From assembly GCA_036568605.1 (NCBI GenBank), contig DATCSE010000040.1:1-33514 (forward strand): a DNA stretch of 33,514 bases. The letters are read 5' to 3'. Below the pieces are notes generated by a model that saw nothing but the letters and a program-made list of their open reading frames with translations, searched no databases and was not told where the DNA came from. Both the position numbers and the translations under genes were made by a program. This DNA is from DATCSE01 sp036568605 (GTDB lineage Bacteria > Pseudomonadota > Gammaproteobacteria > Burkholderiales > Burkholderiaceae_C). Shown piece after piece: positions 24,527 through 30,842 of this stretch; the stretch's first letter is position 1; each line of letters begins with the position of its first letter.

Positions 24527-25705
24527 TCACGACACGTCGTCCCGGTGCGGGATCGTGAACTTGAAGACCGACCCCGACCCCGGAGTCGATTCCACCCAGA
24601 TGCGCCCGCCATGGCGCTCGACGATCTTCTTGCACAGCGCCAGGCCGATCCCGGTGCCCGCGTACTCGCGGCGGCTGTGCAGGCGCTGGAACAGCACGAA
24701 GATGCGCTCGTAGTACTCGGGCGCGATGCCGATGCCGTTGTCGCGCACCGCGAAGCACCAGCCGGCATCGGTCCGCTCGGCCGCGATGCCGACCTGCGGC
24801 GCCGCGGCGCTGCGGAACTTGATCGCATTGCCCAGCAGGTTGCGGAACAGCTGGGAGAGCTGCATCGCGTCGGCCATCACGACCGGAAGCGGGTCGCAGG
24901 CGATCTGCGCGCCGCTTTCGGCAATCGCGACGCGCAAGTCGGCGATCGCCGTGTCGACGAGGGCGGCGCAGTCGGTCCGCTCGAACGGCCGGGCCTTGGT
25001 TCCGACGCGCGAGTAGGCCAGCAGGTCGTTGATCAAGGCCTGCATGCGCTTCGCGCCGTCGACCGCGTAGCCGATGAACTCGTCCGCCTCGGCGTCGAGC
25101 TTGCCCTGGTAGCGCTCCGCCACCAGCTGCAGGTAGCTGGCGATCATGCGCAGCGGCTCCTGCATGTCGTGCGACGCGACGTAGGCCAGCTGCTCGAGCT
25201 CGGTGTTGGAACGCCGCAGCGCCTCCTGGACCTGCTCGCGCGCGGCGATCTCCTCGCGCAGCTGGGCGTTCTGCCGCTCCAGCTCGCGGCGCAGGGCATG
25301 CAGCGACAGGTGGGTGGCAATGCGCGCCAGCACCTCGGCGCCGTCGAGCGGCTTGGTCACGTAGTCGACCGCACCGACCTCGAAGCCGGTGACCTTGTCG
25401 GCCGCGTCGGTCAGCGCCGTCATGAAGATCACCGGGATGTCGCGCGTGGCCGCGTCGGCCTTCAGGCGCCGGCAGGTCTCGAAACCGTCGATGCCGGACA
25501 TCACCACGTCCAGCAGGATCAGGTTGGGCCGGACCAGCGCGGCGCGCGCTATCCCTTCCTGGCCGCTCTGCGCGACCACGGCGCGATAGCCATGATGCTC
25601 CAGATGCCGGCTCACCACCTCGAGGTTGGCCGGCACGTCGTCGACGATCAGGATCGTCCCCGCGATGGAATCGGCTGCCTCTGGCGGACGCATACGCAGA
25701 CCCAT
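24527..25705 (-). CDS. REC-histidine kinase (phytochrome-type kinase core)
   Basis: This 392-residue soluble protein has an N-terminal receiver (16-135; D22/D23, phosphoacceptor D66 in LILLDVVMSGIDG, K118), a coiled coil (about 136-170), a HisKA domain with H179 in VASHDMQEPLR and an ATPase domain with N293, DNGIGI and GTGIGLALCKK. The ASHDMQEPLR dimer domain is the Cph1/bacteriophytochrome type, and the Rcp1-like regulator at the end of the operon is the natural partner. There is no chromophore or PAS domain, so input should come through its receiver, perhaps from the hybrid kinase. It is the first gene of the signalling operon. The ATG at 25705 has only a weak ribosome binding site (AAGTGG) next to a competing-hairpin leader; M5 is an alternative start. 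Confidence 0.92.
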   Translation of the reverse strand: MGLRMRPPEAADSIAGTILIVDDVPANLEVVSRHLEHHGYRAVVAQSGQEGIARAALVRPNLILLDVVMSGIDGFETCRRLKADAATRDIPVIFMTALTDAADKVTGFEVGAVDYVTKPLDGAEVLARIATHLSLHALRRELERQNAQLREEIAAREQVQEALRRSNTELEQLAYVASHDMQEPLRMIASYLQLVAERYQGKLDAEADEFIGYAVDGAKRMQALINDLLAYSRVGTKARPFERTDCAALVDTAIADLRVAIAESGAQIACDPLPVVMADAMQLSQLFRNLLGNAIKFRSAAAPQVGIAAERTDAGWCFAVRDNGIGIAPEYYERIFVLFQRLHSRREYAGTGIGLALCKKIVERHGGRIWVESTPGSGSVFKFTIPHRDDVS

Positions 25706-25711
25706 CCACTT

Positions 25712-25759
25712 GACTGCTGTCGCAGTCTAGTCCAGCCGCCGGCTGGACAGACCTGCGAC
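25712..25759 (-). promoter_or_regulatory. Leader with a long inverted repeat and an alternative hairpin
   Basis: A near-perfect palindrome covers 25719-25759: GTCGCAG, TCT and GTCCAGCCG at the left pair with CGGCTGGAC, AGA and CTGCGAC at the right, with one unpaired base on each side and a one-base centre. The inner end of this structure competes with a second hairpin: GACTGC (25712-25717) can pair with GCAGTC (25722-25727) over the loop TGTC. On the minus-strand transcript the second hairpin lies directly before AAGTGG-ATG of the REC-kinase gene. It may be an operator, a terminator for dedA, or a switch controlling the operon. Confidence 0.55.
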
Positions 25760-25799
25760 GAACCCTGCAGACCGGTGGGTACCGGCCTGGGGCGGCGGC

Positions 25800-26477
25800 T
25801 CAACGCGCCCGGACCGACTCGCCCGCCGCGCCCTGCGCGGCGCGCTTGCGCTTCGCCCGCCACGCCCCGAACAGCACCAGCAGCCCTGGGATGAAGATCG
25901 CGCCCCAGATGATCTTGTCCAGGTTCTCCTTGACCCACGGGATGTTGCCGAACAGGTAGCCCGCCAGCGTCACGCTGCCGACCCACAGCGTGCCGCCGCT
26001 GACGTCGTACAGCGTGAACTTGCGCCGCGTCATCAGCGCGACGCCGGCGACGAACGGCGCGAAAGTGCGCAGGAACGGCAGGAACCGCGCCGCCACCAGC
26101 GTGATGCCGCCGTATTCCTCGTAGAACGCATGCGCCTGCTCGAACGCCGCCTTGTTGAAGAAGCGCGAGTTCGGCCAGCTGAACACCTTGGGCCCGAAGT
26201 AGCGGCCTATCGTGTAGTTGCTCTGGTTGCCGAGGACCGCCGCGGCGATCAGCAGCACGATCACCAGCGGCAGGTTCATCAAACCGACGCCGCACAGCGC
26301 GCCGACGACGAACAGCAGCGAGTCGCCCGGCAGGAACGGCATCACGACGACGCCGGTCTCGACGAAGATGATCAGGAACAGCAGCGCGTAGACCCACGTC
26401 CCGTAGGTCTGCACGAAGGTGGCCAGGTGCACGTCGACGTGCAGGACGAAGTCGATCAGCAGGGCGAGGAGATCCAT
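25800..26477 (-). CDS. DedA-family inner-membrane protein
   Basis: The 225-residue protein has about five hydrophobic segments. DedA hallmarks are E40 followed by PFLPGDSLLF (47-56), GNQSNYTIGR (83-92) and ARFLPFLRTFAPFVAG (130-145), whose two arginines are essential in E. coli members. DedA proteins are membrane transporters or scramblases (undecaprenyl phosphate recycling, phospholipid flipping) that maintain proton motive force and envelope integrity. It ends in a basic tail. It diverges from mutL with 64 bp between the starts, and a CATAAT hexamer ends 8 bases before its ATG with no Shine-Dalgarno, suggesting a leaderless message. The signalling operon lies 94 bp downstream on the same strand. 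Confidence 0.92.
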   Translation of the reverse strand: MDLLALLIDFVLHVDVHLATFVQTYGTWVYALLFLIIFVETGVVVMPFLPGDSLLFVVGALCGVGLMNLPLVIVLLIAAAVLGNQSNYTIGRYFGPKVFSWPNSRFFNKAAFEQAHAFYEEYGGITLVAARFLPFLRTFAPFVAGVALMTRRKFTLYDVSGGTLWVGSVTLAGYLFGNIPWVKENLDKIIWGAIFIPGLLVLFGAWRAKRKRAAQGAAGESVRAR

Positions 26478-26485
26478 GGGCGGCG

Positions 26486-26491
26486 ATTATG
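26486..26491 (-). promoter_or_regulatory. Candidate -10 element of dedA, leaderless
   Basis: CATAAT on the minus strand ends 8 bases before the dedA ATG, so transcription would begin at or within a couple of bases of the start codon. No ribosome binding site is seen. I found no convincing -35. Confidence 0.4.
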
Positions 26492-26529
26492 GTGGGCGAC
26501 CGTGGCAGCGCCGTACCGATGACCGTTCC

Positions 26530-26535
26530 TACAAT
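26530..26535 (+). promoter_or_regulatory. Candidate -10 element of mutL, leaderless
   Basis: TACAAT ends 6 bases before the mutL ATG at 26542. With normal spacing the transcript would start at the ATG itself. No Shine-Dalgarno is seen and the -35 is unclear. Confidence 0.4.
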
Positions 26536-26541
26536 GCGCCG

Positions 26542-28461
26542 ATGAACGCCGTGCTGTCCCCCGCCCCGCGCCGCCCGATCCGCGAGCTGCCCGACGAGCT
26601 GATCAGCCAGATCGCGGCCGGCGAGGTGGTCGAGCGCCCTGCGTCGGTCGTGCGCGAGCTGGTCGACAACGCGCTGGACGCCGGCGCCGGCGAGATCAGC
26701 GTCAAGCTGGTCGGCGGCGGCATCCGGGCCATCGTCGTCGAGGACGACGGCGTCGGCATCCCGGCCGACGAGCTGCCGCTCGCGCTGCGCCGCCATGCGA
26801 CCAGCAAGATCGCGTCGCTGGCCGAGCTCGAGGGCGTCGCGACGATGGGATTTCGCGGCGAGGCGCTGGCGGCGATCGCCTCGATCGCCGAGGTCGCGAT
26901 CGCGAGCCGCACCGCGCAGGCGCCGCATGCGCAGCGGCTCGATGCGCGCTCCGGCGAGCTGGCACCGGCCGCGCGCGGCGTCGGCACCAGCGTCGAGGTG
27001 CGCGAGCTGTTCTTCAACACGCCGGCACGCCGCAAGTTCCTGAAGAGCGAGGCGACCGAGCTCGCGCATTGCGTGGAGGCAGTGCGCCGCCACGCGCTCG
27101 CGCGGCCCGACGTCGCGTTCCAGATCTGGCACGACGGCAAGCTGGTGCAGCAGTGGCGCCGCCAGAGCCAGGACCCGGCGCAGCGCTGGCTCGATGTGCT
27201 GGGCGACGAGTTCGTCGAGCACAGCCGGACCATCGCGCTGGATCTCGGCGTGCTGCGCATCCGCGGCCGCACCGGCACGCCGGAGGCGGCACGCGCGCGC
27301 GCCGACCAGCAGTATGTCTACGTGAACGGCCGGCACGTGCGCGACAAGCTGATCGCGCACGGCGTGCGCTCGGCCTACGAGGACGTGCTGCACGGCGCGC
27401 GCCAGCCGGCGTACCTGCTGTTCATCGAGATCGCGCCGGAACGGGTCGACGTCAACGTGCACCCGAGCAAGGTCGAGGTGCGGTTCCGCGAGTCGCGCGA
27501 AGTGCACCAGGCGGTGCGCCGCGCCGTCGAGGCAGCGCTCGCGGTGCCGCGCGCCGGCTCGGGCGAGACCGCCGCGGCCGAGGCGCTGCTCGCGCAGCCG
27601 TCGCTGCGACCCGCGCCGCTCGCCGACGTGGACGCTGAGCGCACCGAGCCGCGCGTCGGTACGAGCGGCGGCTGGCACCGCGACGCGTACCCGCGGCAGG
27701 GATCGCTGGGCCTGCAGCAACTCGAGGTGCTGTATGCGCGCGAGCCGCAGCCCGCGTGGCCGGCGGCACCGACGTCGGCCCCTGCCGTCGCACCGGCATC
27801 CGCTTCGCCGGCATCCGCTTCGCCGTCGGCAGCGCTGCCGTCCGGCGCCGCGCCCGAGACTCCGGCCGATCACGACACCTGGCCGCTGGGCCGGGCGATC
27901 GCGCAACTCGCCGGCGTGTTCGTGCTCGCCGAGAACGCGCACGGCCTGGTGATCGTCGACATGCACGCAGCGCACGAACGCATCGTCTACGAACGGCTGA
28001 AGGCCAGCCTGAGCAGCGCGGCGATCGAATCGCAGCCGCTGCTGATCCCGGCCACCTTCGCGGCCACGCCGCAGGAGATCGCGACCGCCGAAGCGCAGGC
28101 CGACAACCTGCGCACCCTCGGCCTCGACGTTTCGCCGCTCTCCGCGAGCGTGCTCGCGGTGCGTTCGCAGCCGGCCGCGCTGGCCGGCGGCGACGTGGTC
28201 GAGCTCGCCCGCAGCGTGCTGGCCGAGCTCGCGCAGTTCGACGCGAGCTCGGTGATCCAGCGCGCGCAGCACGAGATCCTGTCGACGATGGCCTGCCACG
28301 GCGCGGTGCGCGCGAACCGGCAGCTGACGCTGCCCGAGATGGACGCGCTGCTGCGCGACATGGAACGCACCGACCGGGCCGACCAGTGCAACCATGGCCG
28401 GCCGACCTGGCGCCAGATCACGCTGAAGGAGCTGGACGGGCTGTTCTGGCGCGGGCGCTGA
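26542..28461 (+). CDS. mutL: DNA mismatch repair protein MutL
   Basis: This 639-residue protein couples MutS mismatch recognition to strand removal. The GHKL ATPase domain shows E39 and N43 (ELVDNALDAG), EDDGVGIP (67-74), GFRGEAL (103-109) and the NVHPSKVEVRF region (305-315). A Pro/Ala/Ser-rich linker (about 335-445) contains a 15-bp in-frame tandem repeat. The C-terminal dimer domain carries the metal-dependent endonuclease motif DMHAAHERIVYE (473-484) and the CNHGRP motif (616-621), so this MutL should nick DNA itself, as expected in bacteria without MutH. The ATG at 26542 gives the normal N-terminus (RPIRELPDELISQIAAGEVVERP). In E. coli it lies between amiB and miaA; here extra genes separate it from both. 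Confidence 0.97.
   Translation: MNAVLSPAPRRPIRELPDELISQIAAGEVVERPASVVRELVDNALDAGAGEISVKLVGGGIRAIVVEDDGVGIPADELPLALRRHATSKIASLAELEGVATMGFRGEALAAIASIAEVAIASRTAQAPHAQRLDARSGELAPAARGVGTSVEVRELFFNTPARRKFLKSEATELAHCVEAVRRHALARPDVAFQIWHDGKLVQQWRRQSQDPAQRWLDVLGDEFVEHSRTIALDLGVLRIRGRTGTPEAARARADQQYVYVNGRHVRDKLIAHGVRSAYEDVLHGARQPAYLLFIEIAPERVDVNVHPSKVEVRFRESREVHQAVRRAVEAALAVPRAGSGETAAAEALLAQPSLRPAPLADVDAERTEPRVGTSGGWHRDAYPRQGSLGLQQLEVLYAREPQPAWPAAPTSAPAVAPASASPASASPSAALPSGAAPETPADHDTWPLGRAIAQLAGVFVLAENAHGLVIVDMHAAHERIVYERLKASLSSAAIESQPLLIPATFAATPQEIATAEAQADNLRTLGLDVSPLSASVLAVRSQPAALAGGDVVELARSVLAELAQFDASSVIQRAQHEILSTMACHGAVRANRQLTLPEMDALLRDMERTDRADQCNHGRPTWRQITLKELDGLFWRGR
27793..27822 (+). repeat. 15-bp tandem repeat, two copies, inside mutL
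   Basis: CCGGCATCCGCTTCG occurs twice without a gap (27793-27807, 27808-27822). It is in frame and encodes repeated PASAS/SPASAS residues in the unstructured linker of MutL. Confidence 0.9.
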
Positions 28462-28626
28462 CGACCGGGCCGGCCGGCTCGTGCAACGGCGGCATGCCAC
28501 GGCGACGCGCCGCCGCGCGCCAATGTTCACGCTTTCCCCGCCCTGCCGCATCGGAGGCCACCGCACAATGCGCTCACGCGCCGGACCGAGACGCCGCGCG
28601 CGACCCTCGACAGAGCCTGGAGTCGA

Positions 28627-28839
28627 ATGGACAAGCAGGGTCACGATCCGCAACAGCCGCCGCCCCGCTGGGTCGAGCGCCGCTCCGGCACCGACCGGCG
28701 CAAGGTCGACAAGGGACCGCCCGGCAAGCATGAACGCCGCCGCGGCATCGAATCGCGCAAGCCCGAGGTCACCGAGCTCGAGATGTCCGACTCGGAGTGG
28801 ACGCGGCTGAGCCAGGACCCGCTGACGCCGGGCATCTGA
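28627..28839 (+). CDS. Small charged hypothetical protein, 70 residues
   Basis: I recognise no function. The protein is hydrophilic and rich in Arg, Lys, Pro and Glu, with no signal or membrane segment. It has two arginine clusters, ERRSGTDRRKVDKGPPGKHE (17-36) and RRRGIESRK (37-45), and a C-terminal acidic helix (TELEMSDSEWTRLSQ). The arginine motif RRSGxDRR is of the kind found in small conserved proteins of Burkholderiales and could bind nucleic acid or c-di-GMP-like ligands (PilZ-type RxxxR is only loosely similar). GGAG lies 8 bases before the ATG, supporting translation. The next gene follows after 10 bp on the same strand, so they may be co-transcribed. Confidence 0.7.
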   Translation: MDKQGHDPQQPPPRWVERRSGTDRRKVDKGPPGKHERRRGIESRKPEVTELEMSDSEWTRLSQDPLTPGI

Positions 28840-28849
28840 TCGAGTCCCG

Positions 28850-29728
28850 ATGTTGCCCTCTCTGACGACGCTCCGCCGGCGCTGGCTGCTCTACGGGCTG
28901 AGCGCGATCGTCTCGATCGCGATGCTCGCCGGCTGCGTCGAGCTCGACACGCAGCAGCGCAAGTGGATCTTCCAGGCCCATGCCGCGCCGGCGGCGCTGG
29001 CCGAGCACACGCAGCCGCGCAGCGACGGCCTGCAGGATGTCTGGATCACGTTCACCTCGCTCGCGACCGGGCGGCCGGCCACGCTGCACGCGCTGTGGCT
29101 GGACAACGGCGAGCACGCCGGCGCGCCGGCGCTGCTGTACCTGCACGGCGCGCGGCGCAACGTCGAGGACAGTGCATTCCGGATCCGGCAGATGCGCTCG
29201 CTCGGCTTCGCGGTGCTCGCGATCGACTACCGCGGGTTCGGGCTCTCGACCGACGAATTGCCGTCCGAGGCCAGCGTCGCCGAGGACGCGCACGTCGCCT
29301 GGGACTGGCTCGCGAAACGCCAGCCGGGTCGCGACCGCTATGTCTTCGGCCATTCGCTGGGCGGCGCGATCGCGGTGCAGCTCGCGGCCGGCGTCGCCGA
29401 TGCGAAGGGCCTGATCATCGAAGGCACGTTCACGTCCATCCCCGACGTGTTCCAGACCATGCGATGGGGCTGGCTGCCGATCACCGCGCTGATCACGCAG
29501 CGCTTCGATTCGGCCGCGACGATCGGCAAGGTCCGCGTGCCCGTGCTGATCGTGCACGGCGCGGAGGACTCGCTGATTCCGCCGCGGCTCGGCCGCGCGC
29601 TGTACGAGCGCGTGACCGCGCGCAAGCGCTTCGTGCTGGTCGACGGCGGCACGCACTACAGCACCAACCGCGTCGGCGCGGCGCAGTACCGAGAGGCCTT
29701 GCGCGAGCTGTTCGACCTCGGCAGCTGA
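28850..29728 (+). CDS. Lipoprotein alpha/beta hydrolase (ABHD17/BEM46-like)
   Basis: The protein has 292 residues with a basic N-terminus and a lipobox LAGC (26-29), so it is predicted to be anchored at the membrane through C29. The hydrolase fold shows LYLHGARRN (96-104), the nucleophile GHSLGG (167-172, S169), D240 in VHGAEDSLIPP and H269 in DGGTHYS. This arrangement matches the BEM46/ABHD13-17 group of serine hydrolases, whose bacterial substrates are mostly unknown. It starts 10 bp after the small charged protein gene and ends 37 bp before the pseudouridine synthase gene, all on the plus strand. The start has no strong Shine-Dalgarno; coupling to the preceding gene is possible. Confidence 0.87.
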   Translation: MLPSLTTLRRRWLLYGLSAIVSIAMLAGCVELDTQQRKWIFQAHAAPAALAEHTQPRSDGLQDVWITFTSLATGRPATLHALWLDNGEHAGAPALLYLHGARRNVEDSAFRIRQMRSLGFAVLAIDYRGFGLSTDELPSEASVAEDAHVAWDWLAKRQPGRDRYVFGHSLGGAIAVQLAAGVADAKGLIIEGTFTSIPDVFQTMRWGWLPITALITQRFDSAATIGKVRVPVLIVHGAEDSLIPPRLGRALYERVTARKRFVLVDGGTHYSTNRVGAAQYREALRELFDLGS

Positions 29729-29765
29729 ACGGCGGCATCGCCGCGGCCGTGGTCCAATCGGCACC

Positions 29766-30842
29766 ATGGCCACGTTGAAGTTGAAGACCCAGCCGGCCCG
29801 CGCGAAGACGCCGGCCGCGCATGCTGCGCCGCGGCCGCCGGTGCGCGGCATCGGATCGGGCCCGAAGAAGCCGCGCCCGACGCTCGCGCAGGCCCAGGCC
29901 GAGCGGGCACAGCATCCGAAGCGCGAGATGCCCGAGCGCCGCGCTTCGCAGCCGTCCTCGCAGCCCACCGCGCCGCGGCCCACCTGGACCCACGCGCCGA
30001 AACCGCCGCGCCCGGCGCCGCGCGACGAACCCCGCCGCGCCGAGCCACACGCCCATGCGCATGAGCACGAGCACGAGCACGGCGAGCACGCGCCGGGCAG
30101 CATGCGTTTGTCCAAGCGCATGAGCGAGCTGGGCCTGGCGTCGCGCCGCGAGGCCGACGAATGGATCGCGAAAGGCTGGGTCCGCGTCGACGGCCGGGTC
30201 GTCTCCGAGCTCGGCTCGCGCGTGCTGCCCGGCCAACGCGTCACGGTCGAGGCACAGGCCGCGCGGCAGCAGGCGCAGCGCGTCACGGTGCTGCTGAACA
30301 AGCCGGTCGGCTATGTCAGCGGCCAGGCCGAGGACGGCTACGAGCCGGCGCTGGTGCTGATCAAGCCTGGCAACCGCTGGCGCGACGATCCGTCGGACCT
30401 GCCGTTCAAGCGCGAACATCTGCGCAGCCTGGTGCCGGCCGGCCGCCTGGACATCGACTCGGTCGGCCTGCTGGTGCTGACGCAGGACGGCCGCGTCGCG
30501 AAGCAGCTGATCGGCGAGACCGGCACGATCGAGAAGGAGTACCTGGTACGCGTCGAGCCGCTGACGCCCGGCCAGCCCTTCGATGAACGCGGCCTCGCGC
30601 TGCTGCGCCACGGCCTCGAGCTCGACGGCGAGGCGCTGCGGCCGGCGCAGGTCGAATGGGTCAACGACGACCAGCTGCGCTTCGTGCTGACGCAAGGCAA
30701 GAAGCGCCAGATCCGCCGCATGTGCGAAGCGGTCGGGCTGAAGGTGACCGGGCTCAAGCGCGTGCGCATCGGCCGCGTGATGCTCGGCGACCTGCCGAGC
30801 GGGCAGTGGCGCTACCTGCGCGACGACGAGTCGTTCGCGTGA
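29766..30842 (+). CDS. 23S rRNA pseudouridine synthase, RluF/RluB type, with long N-terminal extension
   Basis: The 358-residue protein has an S4 RNA-binding domain (about 114-165, MRLSKRMSELGLASRREADEW) and an RsuA/RluB-type catalytic domain. The catalytic aspartate is D229 in AGRLDIDSVGLLVLT; TGTIEKEYLVRVE and QGKKRQIRRMCEAVGLKV follow. The spacing and the KRQIRRMCE stretch resemble RluF, which modifies U2604 of 23S rRNA; RluB or RluE cannot be excluded. Residues 1-112 are a disordered Pro/Arg/Ala-rich extension ending in a His/Glu repeat (PHAHAHEHEHEHGEH, 94-108) that could bind metal. The stop overlaps the GTG start of the next gene (GTGA). MAPAV-type upstream signals are weak and there is no good Shine-Dalgarno before the ATG. 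Confidence 0.9.
   Translation: MATLKLKTQPARAKTPAAHAAPRPPVRGIGSGPKKPRPTLAQAQAERAQHPKREMPERRASQPSSQPTAPRPTWTHAPKPPRPAPRDEPRRAEPHAHAHEHEHEHGEHAPGSMRLSKRMSELGLASRREADEWIAKGWVRVDGRVVSELGSRVLPGQRVTVEAQAARQQAQRVTVLLNKPVGYVSGQAEDGYEPALVLIKPGNRWRDDPSDLPFKREHLRSLVPAGRLDIDSVGLLVLTQDGRVAKQLIGETGTIEKEYLVRVEPLTPGQPFDERGLALLRHGLELDGEALRPAQVEWVNDDQLRFVLTQGKKRQIRRMCEAVGLKVTGLKRVRIGRVMLGDLPSGQWRYLRDDESFA
30063..30089 (+). repeat. GAGCAC hexamer repeat encoding His-Glu residues
   Basis: GAGCAC is repeated three times in tandem (30063-30080) with a fourth copy after GGC (30084-30089). It encodes EHEHEH-G-EH in the N-terminal tail of the pseudouridine synthase. Confidence 0.85.

Noticed and set aside
28462..28626. 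The 165-bp gap after mutL as an RNA gene or terminator
   Set aside because: Only GC-rich short repeats were seen, with no tRNA-like folding or T-run.
25648..28731. A very long open frame on the minus strand antisense to mutL and dedA
   Set aside because: It is a by-product of high-GC codon bias; its translation is Arg/Ala-rich without motifs, while mutL and DedA show full family motifs.
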